Positions 35,224 to 43,157 of a stretch of DNA of 43,387 nucleotides are shown one piece after another (the stretch's first letter is position 1; each line of letters opens with the position of its first letter). The notes under the pieces were generated by a model, which saw nothing but the letters and a program-made list of their open reading frames with translations, did no database searches and had not been told where the DNA came from. Location: contig NZ_QVMQ01000016.1 in assembly GCF_010501105.1 (NCBI RefSeq), positions 1 to 43,387 of the forward strand, given 5' to 3'. This DNA is from Dysgonomonas sp. 511. Lineage in GTDB: Bacteria > Bacteroidota > Bacteroidia > Bacteroidales > Dysgonomonadaceae. Both the position numbers and the translations under genes were made by a program.

Positions 35224-37425
35224 ATGAATATTAATAAGATTTTATTCCCATTAGGTATTATCCTTTTGGGAATATTGTCATCGTGCTCCGAAGACCAGGA
35301 ATATATCACCCAAGGCGAAGCTATACGGTTCGGATCGGCAATAGCAAACCAGACGGGAACAAAGGCCAGTTACGACGAGTGGGATGAAAATGATGCCATA
35401 GGAATATTTATGAAGACTGGCTCGGGGCTGACTACGATTGTAGACGGGGCTGCAAATAGAAAACACATCACCTCCGGCGATGGAAACTTTTCGGCAGCAT
35501 CGGCCAACGATGCCGTCTATTTCCCAAAAGCCGGAACTGTCGATTTTATTGCATATTATCCATACGCCTCATCGCTTTCGGGCACGGTGTATAATGTTGA
35601 TGTATCCGACCAATCGTCGCAAGAAAAGATAGACCTTCTTTATTCGGACAATGCTAAGGAGAAAAAACTCAACGATGCTGTGACACTCAACTTCAGCCAC
35701 CAGTTGTCGAAAGTAATTTTCAACATTACAGCCGATGGAGAAATAAGCACCCTGGCAGGATTAGAAGTTTCCATCACAAATATGAAAACAAGTGCCGAAT
35801 TTGACCTTGCCGACAAATCGCTGACAAATAATGGCAATGCCACAGCCATAGTGATGAAAACCACCGTTAATGGAAGTGCAGCAACGGCAGAAGGTATCCT
35901 ACTGCCGGCTACAGCCTCTACGCGCAAGTTTTTATTCACTGTAGCAATAAACGGCGAGCCTGTTACCCTTGAATGGGATGCCAGTTCACAAGCATTTGCA
36001 CAAGGGAAAAAGAACACCTACAACCTGACATTGAGCAACCGCGGCGTGCAAATGGAATCGGTTTCCAGCATACAAGACTGGGGCAATGGTAGTTCTATCG
36101 GCCTGGGAACGCTTGAACCCGCCGACCTCTATATATCGAACAAGGATATGGAAACGACTGTAGACTTGAGTCTGTTGCAGGAAATCATACCCAAAGAGTG
36201 GAGATTCCTTTGGGGATGGTATTCTTATTACCTGGGCAGTGCATCGTATGGCGTGGGCAAAGGTATGAATGGCAGCAATTGCCTGATATTGAAATCGAAC
36301 TCCAACGATCCCGATCAGGATGTGGAAATAGCCATTGCCCAGAAGGCCACGGGACTTACACCGGGCAAATCTTATATCGCAACTGCATATATCAAGACAG
36401 AAAACGTGGCTGGCGGAAGCAACAGTACTCCCGGTTTTGTAGGAATAGGCGCACATATTTCGCTCGAGGGCTCATATGTTGCAAAATCAGCCAGTGTGAT
36501 AGGCACTACCGACTGGACCAAGGTAACGCTTAATATAGATGTAGTAGACTCCGACAATATCGATCTGTACTTACGTCTGGGCAATTCGTGGGCATCGTCG
36601 GTAGGAACAGCTTACTTCGATAATATAACCTTTACCGAAAACAAAAATTCTTCAAAATATGTAGCCGAAAGCGAACATATAAGGCTCATTATCGAAAAAA
36701 GTGAACGATCGGTTTCGGAATCAGTGATACAAAACTGGCTCGAAAACCTGGACAAGATGTACAACGCATACAAAGAACTCTTTAGCGGCAGAACACCCTT
36801 CGGAGGGAAAAAGAACGAAATCAGATCCAAAAAGTTAGAATGGGACTGGATGTGGGCATATGCAGGATATCCGATCTACTGGGATAAGGATTGGGTAAGC
36901 GGAGAACTTGAATGGATCAAGGAAAGCGGAACATGGTCGTTTGGAATCATGCACGAAATGGGTCATAATTTCTCGGCTACAACAGAAGGTATGAATGGTA
37001 ATAATTCGTGGAACTGGAACGAAGAATTGTTTGCCAATTTCAGAATGTTTTACGGGCTCGATAAAACCGGGGGAGTAGTAGGTATGCAAGGCGGTAAGAC
37101 ATATATAGGAGGCCAAATAGCAACATATTACAAAACCGATGCAGGAGAGTCTTACGACAATGTTTTCGGGCAAGGGAAATCGGGGGATGGCGATTGCATG
37201 CTATACACTCTGATCCGTATAAAGAATAAATATGGCTGGCAAATCTTTATCAAAGCATTTGACGAATTGTACAGCCTCCCGAGAAATACCTCAGAAGAAG
37301 ATTCGTGGAGCAAATGGCAAAAATTTAACTTTTTCATGGACACCTTGTCTAAATATGCAGGTGAGGACGTGAGGAGTACATATACTAGTACTGAACTGAA
37401 TTTAATTAAGGCCGGGTTTAGTTAG
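35224..37425 (+). CDS. Fimbrillin-M60 metallopeptidase fusion lipoprotein
   Basis: The 733-residue lipoprotein (lipobox LSSC) has three parts. Residues about 22-290 duplicate the fimbrillin-like domain of the preceding gene. Residues about 300-480 look like a jelly-roll carbohydrate-binding module (QKATGLTPGKSYIATAYIK…YLRLGNSW…AYFDNITF). Residues about 480-733 are an M60/enhancin-like peptidase: AYAGYPIYW, zinc motif HEMGHN with His577, Glu578 and His581, and a Glu about 19 residues on in WNEELFANF. M60-like enzymes attack mucin-type glycoproteins. It shares an operon with the fimbrillin gene, ended by the terminator at 37492-37530. Confidence 0.8.
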   Translation: MNINKILFPLGIILLGILSSCSEDQEYITQGEAIRFGSAIANQTGTKASYDEWDENDAIGIFMKTGSGLTTIVDGAANRKHITSGDGNFSAASANDAVYFPKAGTVDFIAYYPYASSLSGTVYNVDVSDQSSQEKIDLLYSDNAKEKKLNDAVTLNFSHQLSKVIFNITADGEISTLAGLEVSITNMKTSAEFDLADKSLTNNGNATAIVMKTTVNGSAATAEGILLPATASTRKFLFTVAINGEPVTLEWDASSQAFAQGKKNTYNLTLSNRGVQMESVSSIQDWGNGSSIGLGTLEPADLYISNKDMETTVDLSLLQEIIPKEWRFLWGWYSYYLGSASYGVGKGMNGSNCLILKSNSNDPDQDVEIAIAQKATGLTPGKSYIATAYIKTENVAGGSNSTPGFVGIGAHISLEGSYVAKSASVIGTTDWTKVTLNIDVVDSDNIDLYLRLGNSWASSVGTAYFDNITFTENKNSSKYVAESEHIRLIIEKSERSVSESVIQNWLENLDKMYNAYKELFSGRTPFGGKKNEIRSKKLEWDWMWAYAGYPIYWDKDWVSGELEWIKESGTWSFGIMHEMGHNFSATTEGMNGNNSWNWNEELFANFRMFYGLDKTGGVVGMQGGKTYIGGQIATYYKTDAGESYDNVFGQGKSGDGDCMLYTLIRIKNKYGWQIFIKAFDELYSLPRNTSEEDSWSKWQKFNFFMDTLSKYAGEDVRSTYTSTELNLIKAGFS

Positions 37426-37491
37426 CACACTATCTTTCTAGTAAATTGTCGAAATATTTTTTGCCAAAACACAGGCAAATAAAGTTTTTTC

Positions 37492-37530
37492 AAAGAAGGT
37501 GTCCCCAAAGTAAAAAAGGACACCTTCTTT
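37492..37530 (+). terminator. Terminator of the fimbrillin operon, GGTGTCC family
   Basis: The perfect 13-bp arms AAAGAAGGTGTCC (37492-37504) and GGACACCTTCTTT (37518-37530) have an A-rich loop; the sequence is nearly the same as that of the terminator at 27766. Confidence 0.82.
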
Positions 37531-37631
37531 GTGTTTTAACCCCACGAAACTAAATACATTTTAACGGATATGTATGTTTTTTTAACAGAATTGTTATGGT
37601 ACATGATAAAAATATTTCGACATTTGCATTG

Positions 37632-37645
37632 TGAACGATTGTTCA
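37632..37645. promoter_or_regulatory. Operator-like palindrome at the TetR gene
   Basis: TGAAC-GATT-GTTCA lies just downstream of a near-consensus -7 box GACATTTG (37619-37626), at the expected transcription start and 21 bp before ATG 37667. The same half-sites recur at 38291-38304 and 38352-38365, suggesting autorepression by the TetR protein. Confidence 0.65.
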
Positions 37646-37666
37646 TTTTTAATATTTACACGGAAT

Positions 37667-38281
37667 ATGAAATACAGTAGAGAATATATAATAAGAAGAG
37701 CGTTTGACGTATTCATGGCAAAGGGCTACGACAGTGCATCTATCTCGGTTTTGCAAGAAGAACTGGGAATGTCGCGCGGAGCAATGTACAGATACTTCAA
37801 GAATAAGAAAGACTTGTTTGAGGCTGTTATCGACGAATATTGCTTCCGCCTGTTCGAACGTATGCTCAAAGGAGCGGGAGACGACCTCACGGTAGCAGAA
37901 CTAATAGAAATAATGCACCGCCGGCAAAGGCTCATGCTGAATATCTTTACCAGAGCCGGAGTTACGCATACTACATTTCTCAATTACACTGCACTGATGA
38001 TACAAGCGGCAAAGTATTATCCGGACTTCACATCCCATTTTGCTGATATCAACAGCCGGCTCCTGTCGCGGTGGGAGCGAGCTATTAGCAAAAGTATAGC
38101 AAAAGGAGAAGTAAGACCGGACGTGAATATTGAAATAACAAGCATAATGTTCAACAGTATCAGTATAAAAGAATCTTCGACAAGAGGTAAGGATGAATCT
38201 GTGTTTGTAATCAACGTAAAACATGACTTTGAACGAAGAAAGGAGGTTCTCGATTATTTGTATAGCCTGATTAAAATTTAG
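37667..38281 (+). CDS. TetR/AcrR family transcriptional regulator
   Basis: From ATG 37667 the protein has 204 residues; a GTG at 37631 falls in the operator and is unlikely. The N-terminal TetR helix-turn-helix reads IIRRAFDVFMAKGYDSASI, then LGMSRGAMYRYFKNKKDLFEAVI. The C-terminal ligand domain is unclassified. It is the first gene of the locus, with palindromes before it and before the next gene, and probably represses both promoters until a ligand (perhaps an acyl compound, judging by the downstream genes) binds. Confidence 0.88.
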   Translation: MKYSREYIIRRAFDVFMAKGYDSASISVLQEELGMSRGAMYRYFKNKKDLFEAVIDEYCFRLFERMLKGAGDDLTVAELIEIMHRRQRLMLNIFTRAGVTHTTFLNYTALMIQAAKYYPDFTSHFADINSRLLSRWERAISKSIAKGEVRPDVNIEITSIMFNSISIKESSTRGKDESVFVINVKHDFERRKEVLDYLYSLIKI

Positions 38282-38290
38282 ATTTTTTAG

Positions 38291-38325
38291 CGAACAATTG
38301 TTCACTTATATATGTTCATATTTTG
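38291..38325 (+). promoter_or_regulatory. Operator and promoter region of the LpxC operon
   Basis: The perfect palindrome GAACAATTGTTC (38292-38303) overlaps a possible -33 TTG; a TATTTTG at 38318-38324 may be the -7 box. A further half-site TGTTCA lies at 38312-38317. Confidence 0.6.
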
Positions 38326-38351
38326 AGGCAATAACTTAGAAACTAACGAAG

Positions 38352-38365
38352 TGAATAACCGTTCA
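38352..38365. promoter_or_regulatory. Third operator-like site upstream of the small gene
   Basis: TGAATAACCGTTCA is an imperfect version of TGAAC-N4-GTTCA, lying 22 bp before ATG 38388 in the likely leader. Confidence 0.5.
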
Positions 38366-38387
38366 TCAATAAAAAATACTAAACATC

Positions 38388-38690
38388 ATGGCTAAAGTAA
38401 TTGCAGTTTTGACTCAAAAAGGATCATTGAGCAAAGGCATTCAAGAGAATACAACAGTTAATTTGTTCAGTATGGAAAATGAAAAAGTGAAAGGTGTGGA
38501 AAATATCAAGTTGAAAGGAACGGGGCACGAAAACTTTTCGTTGCTGATGGCTCTCAAGAAAGTCAATTTGATATATATGGAAAGTATCAGCGCCGAGCTG
38601 AAAGCCACATTGCAAGAATCGGGCATATCGATAAAATGTAAAGATGAGATAGGCGAAGATAAATTTCTCAGCCAGTTTGTTTTCGACTAG
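38388..38690 (+). CDS. Small protein, possibly NifX-like fold, in the LpxC operon
   Basis: The 100-residue soluble protein begins with a strand (AKVIAVLTQKGSL) and has two further alternating strand/helix units (VNLIYMESISAELKATLQ, ESGISIKC), a layout like the dinitrogenase cofactor-binding NifX/NifB C-terminal fold. I saw no cofactor-binding cysteines beyond one, so this is a fold guess only. It is the first gene after the operator region and 54 bp before the kinase gene. Confidence 0.55.
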   Translation: MAKVIAVLTQKGSLSKGIQENTTVNLFSMENEKVKGVENIKLKGTGHENFSLLMALKKVNLIYMESISAELKATLQESGISIKCKDEIGEDKFLSQFVFD

Positions 38691-38744
38691 AACAATACGG
38701 AAATAAGGAAATCAATACGATATAATATCTAATAAGAAAAAAAG

Positions 38745-39488
38745 ATGAGAATAATAATCAATCCGCAATACACACATATACAAGACTTTTTGTATTCGCT
38801 CCCGGATACCTTTTCTCATCAGGGCAGATTGGAATATCAGGGAAGGAACACGATAAAAGTATTCGATATCAACGGACTGTCGGTAAACGTAAAGTCGTTT
38901 AAGAAACCACTGTTGATCAACAGGTTTGCATACAAATATATAAGGAAATCGAAAGCCGAGCGTTCTTACCTCAATGCGATAGAAGTGCTCAGGCGCGGAG
39001 TACTCACCCCGCAACCGATAGCATATATAGAAAAAAGCAAAAACGGGCTTATTGCCGATTCGTATTATATATCCGTCCACGAACCGGTAAACGGCACGAT
39101 GAAAGAGATATATAAACAGCAAGATGAAGAAAGCAACAAAAAGCTGCTGCAAGCCTTCACGCTTTTTACAGCCGAACTTCATAAAAAGGGAATTTTCCAC
39201 AAAGATTATTCTCCCGGAAATATCCTATTCAAGATCACCGAAACCGGATACGAATTTTATCTGGTAGACCTCAACCGTATGAGCTTCAAAAAGATAAATA
39301 TACTGGATAGCTGTAGAAGTTTCAGCCGCCTCAGAGCCGACGAAGACACCCTCAATTATATCGGTGAAGAATATTCAAAAGTTCGTAAATACGACGAAAA
39401 ATCCTGTCAAAAATTAATACAATTATACAATCAGCGTTTTTGGAAAAAGCATCTGGTGCGCCACCCTGAAAGTATGTATGAGTTTTAA
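38745..39488 (+). CDS. Lipopolysaccharide-kinase (InaA/Kdo-kinase-like) protein
   Basis: The 247-residue protein kinase-like fold has Lys50 (VNVKSF) as the likely ATP lysine, Glu72 in the helix KSKAERSYLNAIEVLRR, the catalytic loop FHKDYSPGNIL with Asp154 and Asn159, and the metal aspartate Asp175 in LVDLNRM. This is the pattern of the LPS kinase family (KdkA/WaaP/InaA), which phosphorylates Kdo or heptose of the LPS core. The gene sits with KAS III- and LpxC-like genes, which supports an envelope lipid substrate. The true target is inferred. Confidence 0.8.
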   Translation: MRIIINPQYTHIQDFLYSLPDTFSHQGRLEYQGRNTIKVFDINGLSVNVKSFKKPLLINRFAYKYIRKSKAERSYLNAIEVLRRGVLTPQPIAYIEKSKNGLIADSYYISVHEPVNGTMKEIYKQQDEESNKKLLQAFTLFTAELHKKGIFHKDYSPGNILFKITETGYEFYLVDLNRMSFKKINILDSCRSFSRLRADEDTLNYIGEEYSKVRKYDEKSCQKLIQLYNQRFWKKHLVRHPESMYEF

Positions 39489-39518
39489 TAGAACCTTAGA
39501 CATAATAACAAACTAATT

Positions 39519-40466
39519 ATGTATATAAATGCAACCGGGTACTACATACCCCAAAAAAGGATCCCTAATGAGTATTTCACTCAACTGAACGGGCTGACCG
39601 ACGAATGGATAGAGCAACGCACAGGCATAAAAAACCGTTCGCGGGCTTCCGACAAAGAAAGCCTGGATTATATGAGCAACATGGCTGTAAAGAACGCCAT
39701 AGACAAACTTCCGTACAATATCTCGGAGGTAGACCTCATTGTATTTGCGTCTTATACAATATCCGATACAATTGCCACAACAGGCCATTATATTCAGCGC
39801 GAATATAATATATGCAATGCAAGAGTATTCCATGTATCGTCGGCATGCTCTTCTGCCATCAATGCAATGGAAATCATACAAACCTTTTTCCATTCGCAGG
39901 TAGCATCCAAAGCATTGATGATCTGCGCCGACCGCAACTCCACCTATTCCGACGACAGCGATTGCATATCGGGGCACTTGTGGGGAGACGGAGCTACAGC
40001 CTTCTTCTTCTCCGATCATCCATATACCCGGAAAGACCATCAGGTACTAGATATTATGACACAGGGATTGGGGCATATCAGCAAGGGACCCGAGGGCGTA
40101 CACCTGAACCCTAAAAACGGAGGGCTGCAAATGCCGTTTGGCAAAGATGTTTTTGTACAGGCTTGTACATACATCGCGCAAAACACACGAGACATAATGG
40201 AATGGAACGGCAGGTCGCCACAAGACCTATCTTATTTTATAGGGCATCAGGCAAATATGCGGATATTGAAAAACGTAGCAAAACAACTGGAAATGCCCGA
40301 AAACAAAATATTAACTAATATAGAAGACTTAGGCAATACAGGCTCGGCCAGTTCTATGCTTGTATTTGCCCAAAACGAAGAACGGTTCAAAGCAGAAGAC
40401 CTTATCTGTATTTCTGTATTCGGGGGAGGTTACTCTGCCGGAGCATGCCTGATAAAAGCATCATAA
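39519..40466 (+). CDS. Ketoacyl-ACP synthase III-like enzyme
   Basis: The 315-residue thiolase-fold protein resembles FabH. The catalytic triad is in place: Cys110 in HVSSACSSAINAM, His243 in FIGHQANMRIL and Asn273 in GNTGSASSM. The LWGDGATAFF and FGGGYSAGACLI glycine loops are typical. FabH starts fatty acid synthesis by condensing an acyl-CoA with malonyl-ACP; relatives make specialised lipids or polyketide starters. Its place between an LPS kinase and LpxC suggests it supplies an acyl chain for a modified glycolipid rather than bulk lipid synthesis, but that is inference. Confidence 0.85.
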   Translation: MYINATGYYIPQKRIPNEYFTQLNGLTDEWIEQRTGIKNRSRASDKESLDYMSNMAVKNAIDKLPYNISEVDLIVFASYTISDTIATTGHYIQREYNICNARVFHVSSACSSAINAMEIIQTFFHSQVASKALMICADRNSTYSDDSDCISGHLWGDGATAFFFSDHPYTRKDHQVLDIMTQGLGHISKGPEGVHLNPKNGGLQMPFGKDVFVQACTYIAQNTRDIMEWNGRSPQDLSYFIGHQANMRILKNVAKQLEMPENKILTNIEDLGNTGSASSMLVFAQNEERFKAEDLICISVFGGGYSAGACLIKAS

Positions 40467-40494
40467 CTAACAAAAACCACAAAAACCGAACTAT

Positions 40495-41454
40495 ATGACA
40501 AATTATCAAAGAACTCTAAAGGGTAGTTTCACCCTTGAGGGAAAGGGGTTACATACCGGATTAAACATTCACATCACATTCAGGCCGGCTCCCGAAAACC
40601 ACGGTTATAAGATAAAACGCACCGATATAGCCGGGCAGCCTGTCATCGAAGCTTTGGCCGAAAATGTATCTGCTACGCAACGCGGTACCGTACTATCAGT
40701 CGGCGATGTACAAGTCAGCACAGTAGAACACGCCATGGCAGCCCTTTACGCTTGCGAGATAGACAACTGCCTTATTGAAGTCGACGCCCCCGAATTTCCG
40801 ATACTGGACGGAAGTTCTATCCAATATGTCAGCAAGATAAAAGAAGTGGGAGCACAACAACAGGCAGCCTTAAGAAAATTTGTTACATTCAAGCGCAAAC
40901 GCATCAAGGTAGTAGACAAGGAAACAGGCTCATCGCTGATCTTGCTACCCGACGATTCGTTTAGCATACAATCTCACATCTCGTTCAACTCTACATTTCT
41001 GCACAAACAGGATGCATGCCTGAACGACTTGTCGGAGTTTACCAGAGACTTTGCTTCAGCCCGTACATTTGTATTTGTCAGGGAAATAGAACCTCTTCTC
41101 AACAACAATCTGGTGAAAGGCGGCGATTTGGACAATGCCATCGTAATATACGACAAGCCGATAGAACAAGACAAATTTGACCAGCTGGCAAAGGTGATGG
41201 GCGTAAAACGCAAAGATGCCAACCGGCTAGGATATATAATGAACAAACCGCTGATATACCCCAACGAACCTGCAAGGCACAAATTGCTTGACATTATCGG
41301 CGATTTGGCATTGGTAGGGCATTATATAAAGGGGAAAATTATAGCCAATTGCCCCGGCCACAAAATAAACAACCTGTTTGCACGAGCCATACGCGAGGCG
41401 ATGAAACCTAGCGCAAAAAAGGTTTCGCCGGGACTGATTGCCGAAGCCGTTTAA
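40495..41454 (+). CDS. Stand-alone UDP-3-O-acyl-GlcNAc deacetylase (LpxC)
   Basis: LpxC carries out the committed deacetylation of lipid A synthesis. The 319-residue protein has all catalytic residues: Glu78-His79 in STVEHAMAAL, His262 and Asp266 in RHKLLDIIGDL (zinc ligands) and His289 in CPGHKINNLF. In Bacteroidota LpxC is normally fused to FabZ (about 460 residues); here the frame stops after the LpxC domain and catalase follows on the other strand. I therefore think this is a second, paralogous LpxC. It is the last gene of the operon, with a terminator at 41482-41519. Confidence 0.88.
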   Translation: MTNYQRTLKGSFTLEGKGLHTGLNIHITFRPAPENHGYKIKRTDIAGQPVIEALAENVSATQRGTVLSVGDVQVSTVEHAMAALYACEIDNCLIEVDAPEFPILDGSSIQYVSKIKEVGAQQQAALRKFVTFKRKRIKVVDKETGSSLILLPDDSFSIQSHISFNSTFLHKQDACLNDLSEFTRDFASARTFVFVREIEPLLNNNLVKGGDLDNAIVIYDKPIEQDKFDQLAKVMGVKRKDANRLGYIMNKPLIYPNEPARHKLLDIIGDLALVGHYIKGKIIANCPGHKINNLFARAIREAMKPSAKKVSPGLIAEAV

Positions 41455-41481
41455 CATTCTTTTTTTCATCTTTCATATAAA

Positions 41482-41519
41482 ACAGGGATACCCCGCATCG
41501 GTGTATCCCTGTCTTTTCT
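41482..41519. terminator. Terminator between lpxC and catalase genes
   Basis: ACAGGGATAC (41482-41491) and GTATCCCTGT (41503-41512) form a perfect 10-bp stem followed by CTTTTCTT. It serves the plus-strand operon and may also serve the convergent catalase gene. Confidence 0.82.
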
Positions 41520-41539
41520 TCAATATATAGTATAAGTAT

Positions 41540-43042
41540 CTATTGTGCTGTAGCCTTCACCCGTTCTTCGTGCGACATCTCCGCCAGTTTTTTTACCTCA
41601 CCGACATCCAAACCCAAACCCTGCGCTACGCGGGTTCCATACTCTTCGTGCGCCTTGTAGAAAACAGCAGCTTGACGCAGTTGGATGCGTCTGGCAGCGT
41701 TCTTTATGTGGGAAACAATATTATCCACCAGGTTTGTTTTATCATACTCCGACAACACCCTTCCGTAGAGCACGCCCGCCTGTTGGTAATCCATATCACT
41801 CAATTGGTATTCGTGCCGTGCAGCTATTCCAGCCACATCTACCGGAGGCACAGCATATTTTTTGTCGGGAGCCGGCCCATCGAAACTATTCGGATAGTAA
41901 TTAGGCGCTCCATAGCTGTGCATATTCATAGCACCGTCGCGCTGATAATTCCTCACTTGGGTTTTCGGGGCATTTACCGGAATCATATCGAAATTAGCCC
42001 CCAGGCGGTGACGATGTGTATCGGGATAACTGAACACACGTCCCTGAAGCATCTTGTCGGGCGATATGGCTATACCCGGCACCAGATTGCCCGGAGAAAA
42101 AGCAGCTTGCTCTATCTCGGTAAAATAATTTTCAGGATTGCGGTCTAATACCATCTTTCCGACAGGAATCAGAGGATAATCTTTTTGCGACCATGTTTTA
42201 GTGACATCGAAAGCATCGAAGCCATACCTATCAGCCTCTTCCGGCTTCATTATCTGCACATATACACTCCACGATGGATGTTCGCCTCTTTTTATACTAT
42301 CGAACAAATCGCGCGTGGCATGGTCGGGATCAGTACCGGCAAGTTCTGTAGCCTGCTGCCGGGTCAGGTTCTTTATACCCTGATCGGTACGGAAGTGTAG
42401 TTTGATCCAGAAATGCTCTCCTTTTTCGTTATACCACATATATGCATGGCTTGTAAATCCGTGCATATGCCGGTAAGAATACGGAGTACCCCTGTCGGAA
42501 AACAGGATGGTAGCCTGATGCACGCTTTCGGGCGTCAACGACATAAAGTCCCAGAAAGCATCGGCATCGTCGAGGTTCGACACCGGATTCTTTTTCTGGG
42601 TATGTATAAAATCGGGGAATTTTATGGCATCGCGAATAAAAAATACAGGAGTATTATTGCCCACCATATCATAGTTGCCCTCTTCGGTGTAAAACTTCAC
42701 GGCAAACCCTCTGGGGTCGCGAGCCGTATCTGCCGATCCGCGTCCGCCGCCTACTGTAGAAAAGCGGGCGAGTATCTCTGTTTTTTTTCCTATTTGAGAC
42801 AAAAATGAAGCGCAGGTATATTTTGTAACATCATTCGTCACTTCGAAATACCCGTGAGCCCCCGCCCCCTTTGCATGTACTACTCGCTCTGGGATCCGTT
42901 CCCGGTCGAAATGCGCAAGCTTTTCTACCAAGTGTGTATCCGACAACAATGTCAAATGCTGGTTCTGTGTCGTAATAGACGCTTGGTCGTTATCGACCGG
43001 AATACCTTGGTTTGTGGTCATTCGTTTGTTCTTCTCTTCCAT
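41540..43042 (-). CDS. katA: Monofunctional haem catalase
   Basis: Catalase breaks down hydrogen peroxide. The 500-residue (small-subunit) protein has the active-site His56 in [16 protein letters not shown], Asn129 in [13 protein letters not shown] and the proximal haem tyrosine in [14 protein letters not shown]. The start at 43042 gives the residue numbering above; an internal ATG at 43021 is an equally plausible start. No clear promoter was found upstream. Together with Tpx it forms the peroxide defence in this window. It converges with the LpxC operon. Confidence 0.95.
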   Translation of the reverse strand: MEEKNKRMTTNQGIPVDNDQASITTQNQHLTLLSDTHLVEKLAHFDRERIPERVVHAKGAGAHGYFEVTNDVTKYTCASFLSQIGKKTEILARFSTVGGGRGSADTARDPRGFAVKFYTEEGNYDMVGNNTPVFFIRDAIKFPDFIHTQKKNPVSNLDDADAFWDFMSLTPESVHQATILFSDRGTPYSYRHMHGFTSHAYMWYNEKGEHFWIKLHFRTDQGIKNLTRQQATELAGTDPDHATRDLFDSIKRGEHPSWSVYVQIMKPEEADRYGFDAFDVTKTWSQKDYPLIPVGKMVLDRNPENYFTEIEQAAFSPGNLVPGIAISPDKMLQGRVFSYPDTHRHRLGANFDMIPVNAPKTQVRNYQRDGAMNMHSYGAPNYYPNSFDGPAPDKKYAVPPVDVAGIAARHEYQLSDMDYQQAGVLYGRVLSEYDKTNLVDNIVSHIKNAARRIQLRQAAVFYKAHEEYGTRVAQGLGLDVGEVKKLAEMSHEERVKATAQ

Positions 43043-43157
43043 CTGGTGATTATTTTAGCATTAATAATTCATGTACTATTTTTAACAAAACTGTTAACGT
43101 GATTGTTCGCAGCCCTGATTCTTTCTGCAAGAAACAATAAAGTAGATATTGTATTAT

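Noticed and set aside
41455..41539. Missing FabZ domain due to a frameshift after LpxC
   Set aside because: Only 85 bp separate the LpxC stop from the catalase gene and they hold a terminator, so there is no room for a FabZ remnant.
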